Shown one piece after another: positions 6,982 through 14,245 of a DNA stretch of 20,502 nucleotides. The stretch spans positions 1 through 20,502 of the forward strand of contig CATIYX010000032.1 of assembly GCA_949739095.1 (NCBI GenBank), written 5' to 3'. Within the stretch, counting starts at the first letter, position 1, and every line of letters starts with the position of its first letter. The notes under the pieces were generated by a model that saw only the letters and a list, made by a program, of their open reading frames with translations, made no database searches and was not told the DNA's origin. A program made the position numbers and the translations under genes. Origin of the DNA: an uncultured Clostridia bacterium (lineage in GTDB: Bacteria; Bacillota; Clostridia; RUG12999).

Positions 6982-8646
6982 TTACATATCCTGCGGATTC
7001 AACGCATCCGCAATATCTTTTATTTCTTCCCAGCGTGCACCATCCACACGATAGCCCGTGCCGGGTCCATGGTAATCGTTTTTACAGTTGACTGCCGACA
7101 TAACATGGAAGTCTTTGTCCAAAATAGCAGAAGTTTGCAGATAATCCGCATTGAGCCGCTGCTTGAGCATGGTGAACACATTTTTTGCCACGTCTTCAAA
7201 TCCCGCCTGATGCAGCGCCCGCACAATATCTGCGCCTGTCACTTTGCCCTCCAGCAACTTTTCCGCCGCTTTCAGGTCGCCTACCACGTCGCGTTTTTCC
7301 GTTACATCATGGCTACCGTGTGCATAAACCGCCTGATGCACTTGCGTATCTGTCACAGGCGGAAATCCCAGTTCACGGAACACTGCCTGCACCGCTTTTG
7401 CGGCTTGGGTTCGTACCTGAACCACATCTTCCTCCCGCACAGGTCGCAGTCCGCCGTCCACCATCAGGTCGCGTTGCAAAATGTTGTAGTCGTCAAAGTC
7501 CTCTGCATCAAAGTTCGCACCCGCAAACATGTTGTCATAGTTCGGCACACTGCTGTAACCGGAAAAAATGAAATCCGTTCCCGGCAGCATTTGCATGAGC
7601 ATACGCGCTGTGCGCCGAATATCACTGTGGGAAAAGGTCTGATCATTGCCCGAAGCCACTTCCAATCCCAGCATAGCGGCAATCAGATTTTCTGCCAGCA
7701 CCGCTCGGATTCCCGAAGGCACTGCGCCCGTGATACCAATACAACTAATCGCGCCATTTTGTGTTCCCTGCACGCCCGCGCCTTTAATCACCAGCAGACA
7801 GCGCGCTTCCAGATACAGCATGGATTTTTTCTCCGCGTTACCCATCAGCACTTCTGAACCAGTGCCCGATGTGCAGCGCATTTTCATGCCGCGCGACGCA
7901 TAAGCAGCCGCCAAAAATGCCTTGGAATACGGTGTGTCGTCTCCATCGATAAACACTTTTTCTGTTCCATAAACAGAAATTGTTTCCGCGTAGGTCGTGA
8001 GTCCATTCATGCCAAGTTTGAGTTCCACCGCTTCTTCCACGGCACATTGTGACAAAACGCCCGGACGTCCCACTTGGGAGCCAATCAGCAAACCCAAAGC
8101 ACACAGCGGCGCATAACGCGCAATACCGACTGTGGTTTCCTCTTCATCAAATCCACGGAGTGCCGCTTCTGCCGCATCACAGGCAATCTGTACCGGATTG
8201 TCGTCCATGTTGGTAACATGCGCTTGATTGGAAGGGATTTCCCGCTCCCGCATTTTCTGCATGCCCATCATCATTTCCACAACATTCATATGCCCCATGA
8301 TTTCTGTCAGCTTAGCAGGTGTGAGTGCGCCAAAAAGTTTCTTCAGTTCCCGATTATCAGAATGAATATCACACAAACGCTTTGCATAGTCCAGAGAGGA
8401 AATCTCCATTGCCTGCTGCGCCAACGCCGTATCAATTGCATAGTCTGCAATAAAGCTGTCGAGAAAATCAAATTCCTCCCGCGTTTTGCCGTCCATTTCC
8501 ACGATAACGCCTCGTTTGACGCTAATGGAAGGAACAGGGTCATGCGTAGAATGCATAGCAGTAAATCCCGCTTTTTCCCACTCCTGAACAAATCCATCAT
8601 TATGTACCGGCCGCTGCGCCAACGTTTCAAACCGTTTTGATTTCAT
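6982..8646 (-). CDS. pduC: Adenosylcobalamin-dependent diol dehydratase, large (alpha) subunit
   Basis: 554 residues, the exact size of PduC/PddA. It aligns from memory to the Klebsiella enzyme almost without gaps, and the known active-site residues fall at the same numbers: His143 (QAHVTN), Glu170, Glu221 (YAETISVYG), Gln296, Ser301, Asp335 and Gln336 (SGNDQTF). It converts 1,2-propanediol to propionaldehyde by radical chemistry with coenzyme B12; glycerol is also used by some family members. Nothing here is of the glycyl-radical dehydratase type. It starts at ATG 8646 behind GGGAGG, 16 bases after the aldolase gene. Which diol is preferred cannot be settled from sequence, but the co-transcribed aldolase points to 1,2-propanediol from deoxysugars. 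Confidence 0.97.
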   Translation of the reverse strand: MKSKRFETLAQRPVHNDGFVQEWEKAGFTAMHSTHDPVPSISVKRGVIVEMDGKTREEFDFLDSFIADYAIDTALAQQAMEISSLDYAKRLCDIHSDNRELKKLFGALTPAKLTEIMGHMNVVEMMMGMQKMREREIPSNQAHVTNMDDNPVQIACDAAEAALRGFDEEETTVGIARYAPLCALGLLIGSQVGRPGVLSQCAVEEAVELKLGMNGLTTYAETISVYGTEKVFIDGDDTPYSKAFLAAAYASRGMKMRCTSGTGSEVLMGNAEKKSMLYLEARCLLVIKGAGVQGTQNGAISCIGITGAVPSGIRAVLAENLIAAMLGLEVASGNDQTFSHSDIRRTARMLMQMLPGTDFIFSGYSSVPNYDNMFAGANFDAEDFDDYNILQRDLMVDGGLRPVREEDVVQVRTQAAKAVQAVFRELGFPPVTDTQVHQAVYAHGSHDVTEKRDVVGDLKAAEKLLEGKVTGADIVRALHQAGFEDVAKNVFTMLKQRLNADYLQTSAILDKDFHVMSAVNCKNDYHGPGTGYRVDGARWEEIKDIADALNPQDM

Positions 8647-8662
8647 AGCAGCCTCCCGTAAT

Positions 8663-9439
8663 TTATTGATTCAATTCCGACAATACCCGTCTGGTAATTT
8701 CTGCAATCATATCTTCGCTCGCTACCTGACTGGAGCCGCCTTTACATGAAGATGTGCCACGTTTGTCGCATTGTTTGCAGCCCGGATGACGTCCCGGCAG
8801 ATTCATATTTTTGCGCACTTGCATCAGTTTTTCAATTTGGTCGCAGGTGAGTTCCTGTTCTCCGCCCAGTTGACGTGCAATCAAGGAAATCTTCGCATAA
8901 AATTCTAATGTTTCCATTTTAAAATAAGCATTCAACAGATTGTTGCCAACTGTCAGTGCACCGTGGTTTTCCAGCAGCACTGCATCATGGCTTTGCATCG
9001 CCTCGGAAATCGCATTTGGAATTTCATCCGTTGACGGCGTTCCATAAGCTGTCAGCGGCACGGTTCCAAGAGAAATTACAGCCTCCGGCATGGTGAACTT
9101 GTTCAGCGGTATACCCGCAATCGCAAAACCGGTTGCAGTTGGCGGATGTGCGTGAACAACAGCTCCTACGTCCGGACGTTCTTTGTAAACCCGCAAATGC
9201 ATTTTCAATTCCGAAGAAGGTTTCAGTTTTCCTTCAATTACATTGCCGTCCATATCCACTTTAATCAACATATCTGGTGTCATATATCCTTTTGATACAC
9301 CTGTCGGCGTTGCAAAAAGGACATTATCGGACACCTTCACTGTGATATTTCCGTCATTCGCCGCTACAAACCCTTTGTTATAGATACGCTGACCGATTTC
9401 ACAGATTTGTTTTTTTACTTCATACTCATTGACCATCAT
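8663..9439 (-). CDS. Class II (zinc) sugar-phosphate aldolase, L-fuculose-1-phosphate type, with C-terminal encapsulation helix
   Basis: 258 residues, longer than FucA (about 215). The core to about residue 212 is a class II aldolase/adducin domain: NDGNITVKV, ATPTGVSKG, catalytic Glu77 in SSELKMH, zinc ligands His96 and His98 (VVHAHPPT) and His159 (ENHGAL). Then comes a cysteine-bearing linker (C221, C224, C232), and the last 18 residues (EDMIAEITRRVLSEL region, 241-258) form an encapsulation-type helix. Likely reaction: L-fuculose-1-phosphate or L-rhamnulose-1-phosphate to DHAP and L-lactaldehyde, inside or at the compartment. It is the first gene of the operon, with AAGGAAGG eight bases before a double ATG. 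Substrate is inferred; related decarboxylases or epimerases share the fold, but context favours aldolase. Confidence 0.9.
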   Translation of the reverse strand: MMVNEYEVKKQICEIGQRIYNKGFVAANDGNITVKVSDNVLFATPTGVSKGYMTPDMLIKVDMDGNVIEGKLKPSSELKMHLRVYKERPDVGAVVHAHPPTATGFAIAGIPLNKFTMPEAVISLGTVPLTAYGTPSTDEIPNAISEAMQSHDAVLLENHGALTVGNNLLNAYFKMETLEFYAKISLIARQLGGEQELTCDQIEKLMQVRKNMNLPGRHPGCKQCDKRGTSSCKGGSSQVASEDMIAEITRRVLSELNQ

Positions 9440-9453
9440 CTGTTCCGCCTTCC

Positions 9454-9496
9454 TTTTTCTTTGTTTATTTTTGTTTTTCTTTGTTTATGTTTGTAT
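9454..9496 (-). repeat. Phased T-rich repeats in the BMC operon leader (operator candidate)
   Basis: On the plus strand a 15-bp sequence, TTTTTCTTTGTTTAT, occurs twice (9454-9468 and 9474-9488), exactly 20 bp apart. Within it the 7-mer TTTGTTT recurs at 9460, 9470 and 9480, with a TTTGTAT variant at 9490 running into the -10 box: a strict 10-bp period. It lies between the promoter and the ribosome binding site. DeoR-family sugar regulators often bind AT-rich direct repeats with helical-turn spacing, so this is a plausible operator, but no regulator gene is in the window. Confidence 0.6.
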
Positions 9497-9523
9497 TATA
9501 GCATTTCTGTTGATTTTTGTAAA
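9495..9523 (-). promoter_or_regulatory. Sigma-A promoter of the BMC/diol dehydratase operon
   Basis: On the minus strand TTTACA (9523-9518), a 17-bp spacer, and a perfect TATAAT (9500-9495). Transcription would start near 9488, leaving a leader of about 50 bases before the aldolase ATG. The leader is too short for a cobalamin riboswitch. Confidence 0.85.
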
Positions 9524-9597
9524 GCATTTTTTGAAATTAATCAAAATAAACAGAAAACGTGAAAGTAATGATATGGGTTGCGTCCCAAAACAGGCAT

Positions 9598-9624
9598 AAA
9601 AAAAGAAGGCTAACGCCTTCTTTT
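9598..9624 (-). terminator. Rho-independent terminator of the DUF951-birA-coaX operon
   Basis: A perfect 10-bp stem (9601-9610 with 9615-9624) and 4-base loop is followed, on the minus strand, by a run of seven T. It sits about 50 bases after the M20 amidohydrolase stop and separates that operon from the BMC operon promoter. Confidence 0.9.
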
Positions 9625-9674
9625 CATTCCACATGAAATAAATGTTGAGCTATCGCCCACTCGTATCCGCTCTC

Positions 9675-10871
9675 CTACATAGGTCTTAAATAATGTTGTG
9701 CCGCTGCCGCAAGCGTCAGAATCCCATTTAAAATCACCTGTTCATCAATGGTGAAGCTGCTGCTATGTAATGGTTGCCGGTTTTGCGGCGTTCCGCTGCC
9801 TAACTTGATATAAGCTGACGGAACCTCTTGTGCAAAAAACGCGAAATCATCGCTGCCCATGGAAGATTCCTTCGTCCATATCACTTGAATTTCATCAAGC
9901 GGCTGCAATGCTTTTTCCACCAGTTTGTTCACCTCCGGCGCATTCACAGTCGGCGGATAGAGTAAACGATAATCCAGTTCATAGGTCGCTCCCAGTGCTT
10001 CTGTTACGCCTTTTATCACGCATTCAATTCGTTTTTGCAGCATCTGCCGCGTTTCCTCTTTCAAACTTCGTACCGTTCCCTGCATATGTACACTGTCCGG
10101 AATCACATTATAGGTCGTGCCGCCATGGATACTGCCAATGGAAATCACCGCTGCGTCTTGCGAATCCGCATTGCGGCTGACAATGGTTTGCAGCGCATTT
10201 ATCACCTGACATGCCGCAACAATCGGGTCAACCGTATCCTGCGGCCAGCCTCCGTGTCCGCTTTTCCCTGTGATGGTCAGGTCAAACTCATCATCCGCCG
10301 CCATGGCTGCACCTTCTGTCAACCGCACTGAACCTACATCTATTTCATTCATAACATGGATCCCTAAACAAATATCAACATCAGGCTGTTTCAGCACACC
10401 CTCTGCAATCATGGGCCGTGCACCGCCTTCCTCTTCCTCTCCTGGCTCAAACAGGAATTTCACGGTCCCCCGCCATGCTCCCATATTTTTGGACAAAACA
10501 TATGCTGTTCCCAGCACAATCGCCATATGTGCATCATGTCCACACGCGTGCATACGCCTCTCCGTTTTAGAAGCAAAAGCACAGCCGGATTCCTCCTGCA
10601 CCGGCAGCGCGTCCATGTCCGCACGCATTGCCACGCAACGTCCTGCCCCATTTTCCAATGTTGCAACAATTCCTGTCCCTGCAATACCGTCTTGGTAGGG
10701 AATGCCCCACATCTCCAGCCGTTCCTTGATAAAAGCCGCTGTTTTATGTTCTTCAAATGCAAGTTCCGGCATTTCGTGCAGTTTGCGCCGTATGGCTACT
10801 GCTTCCTGAAAAATTTCATTTGCATATTGCCTGATTTGCTCCAACGCATTCATCTCCTTATTTTGCCGCAT
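9675..10871 (-). CDS. M20-family amidohydrolase/carboxypeptidase (hippurate hydrolase-like)
   Basis: 398 residues, the usual size of M20D amidohydrolases that cleave N-acyl amino acids or related amides. Metal and catalytic motifs are present: AMRADMDALPVQE (81-93), MHACGHDAHMA with Cys110 and His112, EPGEEEEGGA (Glu pair near 146), GIHV (His172), the dimerisation-domain stretch GHGGWPQDTVDPI, and MGSDDFAFF near the C-terminus. Likely cytoplasmic. The start is uncertain: ATG at 10871 overlaps coaX by 14 bases but has no binding site; ATG at 10853 touches an AAGGAG site; TTG at 10844 is nine bases from that AAGGAG and would match the normal family N-terminus (LEQIRQYANEIFQEAVAIRR). It is the last gene of the operon. 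True substrate is unknown. Confidence 0.88.
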   Translation of the reverse strand: MRQNKEMNALEQIRQYANEIFQEAVAIRRKLHEMPELAFEEHKTAAFIKERLEMWGIPYQDGIAGTGIVATLENGAGRCVAMRADMDALPVQEESGCAFASKTERRMHACGHDAHMAIVLGTAYVLSKNMGAWRGTVKFLFEPGEEEEGGARPMIAEGVLKQPDVDICLGIHVMNEIDVGSVRLTEGAAMAADDEFDLTITGKSGHGGWPQDTVDPIVAACQVINALQTIVSRNADSQDAAVISIGSIHGGTTYNVIPDSVHMQGTVRSLKEETRQMLQKRIECVIKGVTEALGATYELDYRLLYPPTVNAPEVNKLVEKALQPLDEIQVIWTKESSMGSDDFAFFAQEVPSAYIKLGSGTPQNRQPLHSSSFTIDEQVILNGILTLAAAAQHYLRPM

Positions 10872-11625
10872 TTTTTTGATAAAGTAAATGCAGCCCTTTC
10901 AGTGTTAGCTGCGGGTCCACAACATCAATTGCGTTCGTATCGGATGCAATCATCCGCGCCAGTCCGCCCGTTGCAATAACCTTTGCTTCTCCGATTTGTT
11001 CTTTAAATTTTCGCGTCAAATATTCCACTTGTCCTGTATAGCCTAAAATCACACCCGACTGCATTGCTGCCACGGTATTGCGTCCAATGACCTCCTGCGG
11101 CTGCACCAGTTCAATCAGTGGCAATTTCGCTGCATTCTGATATAACGCATTGACAGAAACCTTGATCCCTGGGCAAATTGCGCCGCCCAGATAGTTGCCA
11201 TGGCTATCCACTGCACAAAAAGTTGTTGCCGTACCAAAATCAATGATAATCAGCGGTCCACCATATAATTCATATGCCACAGCAGCATTCACCAATCGGT
11301 CCGCTCCTACTTCCTTAGAATTGTCAAGCTGAATGTGAATACCCAAATCCATTGTTTCATCTACCACAATTACATTTTTCTCTAAATACTTCCGCATACA
11401 GTGTTCCAGCGGATACATAATACTGGGCACTACAGAAGCGATGATAATATCGTCAATTTGTTCTTTTTCAATATTCCATCTGCGCATCAGTTCCAGCAAA
11501 AACGCCCCAATTTCATCCGCTGTTTTGTTTTGCTGTGTTGCCATCCGCCAGGTAGCAACCAAAATATCGCCATCATATACACCAAAAACAACGTTAGTAT
11601 TTCCTGCATCCACTACAAGTAGCAT
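10858..11625 (-). CDS. coaX: Type III pantothenate kinase
   Basis: 255 residues, typical for CoaX. It has the ASKHA-fold phosphate motif VVDAGNTNVVFGVYDGD at 4-20, a second motif IIDFGTATTF, GGAICPGI, and the C-terminal ATGGLA. It phosphorylates pantothenate, the first step of CoA synthesis; CoaX enzymes need a monovalent cation and resist CoA feedback. ATG at 11625 follows AGAGGG by five bases. It lies 20 bases after birA, a pairing often seen in Firmicutes. Confidence 0.96.
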   Translation of the reverse strand: MLLVVDAGNTNVVFGVYDGDILVATWRMATQQNKTADEIGAFLLELMRRWNIEKEQIDDIIIASVVPSIMYPLEHCMRKYLEKNVIVVDETMDLGIHIQLDNSKEVGADRLVNAAVAYELYGGPLIIIDFGTATTFCAVDSHGNYLGGAICPGIKVSVNALYQNAAKLPLIELVQPQEVIGRNTVAAMQSGVILGYTGQVEYLTRKFKEQIGEAKVIATGGLARMIASDTNAIDVVDPQLTLKGLHLLYQKNAAK

Positions 11626-11645
11626 ATCATCCCTCTTTTCTTGTA

Positions 11646-12614
11646 TTATACATATCCATAAATGCCGCGCACCGAAACTTCTCCCGATGAAACAACCATT
11701 TCCGTTCCATCTTCTTTACGCACTATCAATCCGCCGCTATCTGCAACGCCAATTGCCAGTCCTTTAAACTCTTCCGCTGCACCAATCACGCTGATTTCTT
11801 TTCCCACCGTCACGCAAATCTCGGCATACCGCTGCACACAGGTATCCAAATTCCGGTACTCCCATTCCATTTCTTTCAGCATTTGTGCTGACAAATCATT
11901 TTTATCTAAAACTGTTCCTGTAATTTCTTCCAATGAAACAGCATGCTCCCGCAACTCTTCCGGAATCACGGAACGTTCCACATTAATGCCGATTCCCGCC
12001 ACGCAATAAATACCTGTGTCCACGCCGCCACACAATTCTGACAAGATACCGCACAATTTTCTTCCTTTATATATAACGTCGTTGGGCCACTTGATTCCAG
12101 TTTGCACATTTGCCACATGTAAAATCGCTTTATATGCCGCCATAGCGACCGCTAAACTCATCACCGGAACCCGCTCCAACGGAATAGCCGGTTGCGGCTG
12201 AAACAAAAACGACAAATAAATCCCGCCCGGATTGGATGCCCAGTTACGTCCGCGTCTGCCGCGTCCTTGCGTCTGCCGCAGTGCAATCGCCACAGCCCCT
12301 TCTTCTGCTCCTTCCTCTGCCAACCGTTTGAGATAAGTATTGGTGGAATCCACTTTGTCAAGCACCATGAGCCGGTTCCACATAGAATTCTCTAATCGTG
12401 CTTCTATCAAAACTTTCGATAGTGCCGCTGTCGTTTCATTTCTCAATCGGTATCCTTTGCCACTGACTGCCTCAATCTGCCAGCCCTCCGCCCGCAGTTC
12501 CTCCATCACTTTCCATACCGCCGCCCGCGTTACACCAAATTTTTTGCATAGGGCGCTGCCCGTTACATAACCATCGCCATGTTCCAGAAGCGCTCTCTGT
12601 ATATATTCTTTCAT
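11646..12614 (-). CDS. birA: Bifunctional biotin-protein ligase and biotin operon repressor
   Basis: 322 residues with the chosen start. An N-terminal winged helix-turn-helix (about 16-57, including VTGSALCKKFGVTRAAVWK) is followed by the biotin ligase domain with VDSTNTYLK, GRGRRGR (117-123, the biotinyl-AMP loop), KWPNDV (175-180) and GRKLCGIL, then a small C-terminal SH3-like domain. It attaches biotin to carboxylases and probably represses biotin genes. The frame stays open upstream to 12680, but the extra 22 residues overlap the preceding gene and resemble nothing; ATG 12614 has AAGGAGGG seven bases upstream, so it is the start. It lies 13 bases after the phosphodiesterase gene. Confidence 0.96.
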   Translation of the reverse strand: MKEYIQRALLEHGDGYVTGSALCKKFGVTRAAVWKVMEELRAEGWQIEAVSGKGYRLRNETTAALSKVLIEARLENSMWNRLMVLDKVDSTNTYLKRLAEEGAEEGAVAIALRQTQGRGRRGRNWASNPGGIYLSFLFQPQPAIPLERVPVMSLAVAMAAYKAILHVANVQTGIKWPNDVIYKGRKLCGILSELCGGVDTGIYCVAGIGINVERSVIPEELREHAVSLEEITGTVLDKNDLSAQMLKEMEWEYRNLDTCVQRYAEICVTVGKEISVIGAAEEFKGLAIGVADSGGLIVRKEDGTEMVVSSGEVSVRGIYGYV

Positions 12615-12627
12615 GCGCTTTCCCTCC

Positions 12628-13116
12628 TTATAGAAAGTTTGCTCCGATATAAGGACATACCCGCAACTTGCCATCTTCAATTTCCACTATCATAACGCCC
12701 GGATAGGGCATGGTATTATATCCGCCCGGATTCACACATAGTACACCATCCACCACTTCATTCATCCGCACATGCGAATGTCCGAAAAATGCCGCTTTCA
12801 CCCCTAACGCTTTCGCACGGCGCACCAATGATTCCACGCCACTGCGCACGCCATAGGCATGTCCATGCGTTAAAAACAGTTTTACACCTGCCCGCTCCAG
12901 CACGCGCTCATCGTCTCCAGTATCCCAAAAATCGTTGTTGCCTCGCACGCCAATCCATTCATACTGCGGATACAAACTTTCCAAATCCCTCGCATCCGCA
13001 CATAAATCCCCCAAATGGACAATTAAATCAATTTTTTCAACGGCTTCCACAGCCCTGCAAACATAATCAATATGCCGGTGCGTGTCACTGGCAATCAGAA
13101 TTCGATACATGTTCAT
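12628..13116 (-). CDS. YfcE/MJ0936-family metallophosphoesterase
   Basis: 162 residues, normal for small calcineurin-like phosphodiesterases of the YfcE/MJ0936 group. All metal motifs are visible: ASDTHRH near the N-terminus, VHLGDLC, RGNNDF, LTHGHAYG and FFGHSHV. Such proteins hydrolyse phosphodiesters in vitro; the natural substrate is generally unknown. Two starts are possible: ATG 13116 lies only about three bases from AAAAGGA, while ATG 13110 lies nine bases away and gives the usual MYRILIASDTH beginning, so 13110 may be the true start. The gene overlaps the end of the DUF951 gene by about 30 bases in another frame. Confidence 0.92.
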   Translation of the reverse strand: MNMYRILIASDTHRHIDYVCRAVEAVEKIDLIVHLGDLCADARDLESLYPQYEWIGVRGNNDFWDTGDDERVLERAGVKLFLTHGHAYGVRSGVESLVRRAKALGVKAAFFGHSHVRMNEVVDGVLCVNPGGYNTMPYPGVMIVEIEDGKLRVCPYIGANFL

Positions 13117-13303
13117 CCGTCCTTTTTTCTACCTGTTTAATTCGCTTTTCCAATTTTGCACGCGGAATTTCTACCATCCTACCGCATCCTATACAGCGCA
13201 TTTTAAAATCAATTCCTACGCGCAAAAGTTCCCATCTATTTTCCCCACACGGATGTTTCTTTTTTGTCTGTACAATATCTCCCACATCCAGCTTCATTGC
13301 CAT
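13085..13303 (-). CDS. DUF951 family protein
   Basis: 72 residues from ATG 13303. It matches the small Firmicutes DUF951 family: KLDVGDIVQTKKKHPCG, ENRWELLRVGIDFKMRCIGCGR, then a basic C-terminal helix. One cysteine in HPCG and two in CIGCGR could bind a metal; function is unknown, although a nucleic-acid role is often guessed from the basic tail. The frame extends to a GTG at 13312 that lies inside the AAGGAAGGTG ribosome site, so ATG 13303 (six bases after that site) is preferred; ATG 13297 is also possible. It is the first gene of the operon leading to birA and coaX. The leader of about 95 bases contains a 10-bp palindrome, CTGTTAACAG (13340-13349), of unknown meaning. Confidence 0.88.
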   Translation of the reverse strand: MAMKLDVGDIVQTKKKHPCGENRWELLRVGIDFKMRCIGCGRMVEIPRAKLEKRIKQVEKRTDEHVSNSDCQ

Positions 13304-13404
13304 TTGGGACACCTTCCTTTCCCTTGACGATGCTATTTGCTGTTAACAGTAATAGATTTCTTTCCATATAAAAGGAATGACTCCATACATTTTTTGACTC
13401 TCTT

Positions 13405-13433
13405 ATGATACCATATTCTTTTTTTTTTGTAAA
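13405..13433 (-). promoter_or_regulatory. Sigma-A promoter of the DUF951-birA-coaX operon
   Basis: On the minus strand TTTACA (13433-13428), a 17-bp spacer ending in TGG, and TATCAT (13410-13405): an extended -10 promoter. It diverges from the promoter at 13438-13466, with only four bases between the two -35 boxes. Confidence 0.75.
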
Positions 13434-13437
13434 TCTC

Positions 13438-13466
13438 TTTACAAAAAATTCTCACTATGCTATCAT
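13438..13466 (+). promoter_or_regulatory. Sigma-A promoter of the membrane protein gene
   Basis: TTTACA (13438-13443), 17-bp spacer ending in TGC, and TATCAT (13461-13466), a near mirror copy of the divergent promoter. The start point near 13473 leaves a short leader containing GGAAAGGAG, which supports translation from ATG 13504 and not the earlier in-frame ATG at 13480. Confidence 0.75.
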
Positions 13467-13503
13467 AAATTTATTCTAAATGAAGGAAAGGAGTAAAGAT
13501 TTT

Positions 13504-14085
13504 ATGCAATCTGCTATTGCTTATATGGCAATCTTTCTTTTTTGTCTATTCCACCTACCCGCCCTTTCCACCCTGCAAACCTACCGATTATCTAAACCGA
13601 ACTATCATACACACCAACTTTGGCTGGGATGTCTTTTATATTTACTAGTCTCTGTTATCATCTATTCCCTTATCACAGAAATTTTACTGCTATTTTTGCC
13701 CGAAAATCTTATTTTTTTGTTTTCATTGATTCCCGCGGCATTGCTGCTTGGACTTCCTAAAAACTGTGTAGCAGCAAACTACCGCGCCTATCAAACGCCT
13801 GCCGACTCTCCTATTATCGGCACCGTCACTTATCTGTTCTCCATATGTGGAGAAGTTTGTTCCCTTCTTTCCTTTTTACTGCTGACAGTCCGGCAGGATA
13901 TTTTATTTTATCCATGGCTCTTATTGGGATTTGTAACAATTATTTTTGTGAGCCGCTTTTTTTCTGCTCTCCACTTACAGGAAAAAAAAATCTTTTTCTT
14001 GTTACAATTTTTTGGATACCTATGCTTCTTTGTTTTATTTTTGTTACTTTCATCCACTCCATTTTCGGTTTCATTTTGTTTTTAA
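13504..14085 (+). CDS. Unrecognised six-helix membrane protein
   Basis: 193 residues, very hydrophobic and rich in Leu and Phe. I see about six membrane segments, near 5-24, 40-64, 67-84, 104-127, 134-154 and 161-182, with a short polar loop around 87-103 (KNCVAANYRAYQTPADS). No family motif is recognisable, so no function is given. ATG 13504 is chosen because GGAAAGGAG ends 10 bases before it; the in-frame ATG at 13480 would place that site inside the coding region. Base use is more AT-rich than its neighbours. A run of nine A (13982-13990) late in the gene could slip; in the shifted frame a hydrophobic tail would continue to 14159. The gene stands alone between two divergent transcription units. 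Confidence 0.75.
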   Translation: MQSAIAYMAIFLFCLFHLPALSTLQTYRLSKPNYHTHQLWLGCLLYLLVSVIIYSLITEILLLFLPENLIFLFSLIPAALLLGLPKNCVAANYRAYQTPADSPIIGTVTYLFSICGEVCSLLSFLLLTVRQDILFYPWLLLGFVTIIFVSRFFSALHLQEKKIFFLLQFFGYLCFFVLFLLLSSTPFSVSFCF

Positions 14086-14188
14086 GCCATAAAAAATGTA
14101 TTTTTTTACCAATTTTCTTCTGGTACATATATTGCGGAAATCGAACATTTTTTCTGTAATATGCTGATTTTATGTGCAATTTCAGACC

Positions 14189-14224
14189 TGTTTAGTTTTT
14201 GTTACTTGTTTAGTTTTTGTTACT
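14189..14224. repeat. Perfect tandem 18-bp direct repeat
   Basis: TGTTTAGTTTTTGTTACT occurs twice with no gap (14189-14206 and 14207-14224). It is either a duplicated regulator site or a slippage duplication. Confidence 0.9.
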
Positions 14225-14245
14225 TCGTCCTATCTTTTTGTATAT

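Noticed and set aside
9545..9565. CcpA cre site around AAAACGTGAAAG upstream of the BMC promoter
   Set aside because: Only one half matches the consensus; the other half lacks the symmetric bases.
9440..9600. Cobalamin riboswitch before the BMC operon
   Set aside because: The leader is about 50 bases, far too short, and no B12-box-like sequence was seen.
12615..12680. Longer BirA start giving 344 residues
   Set aside because: The added 22 residues overlap the phosphodiesterase gene and have no ribosome site; ATG 12614 has AAGGAGGG in place.
13845..14159. Separate 104-residue protein in the frame overlapping the membrane protein gene
   Set aside because: No ribosome binding site and it is mostly a shadow of the hydrophobic gene; kept only as a possible frameshift tail.
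14189..14224. CRISPR or mobile-element end
   Set aside because: Only two abutting copies without spacers, and no transposase or cas gene nearby.
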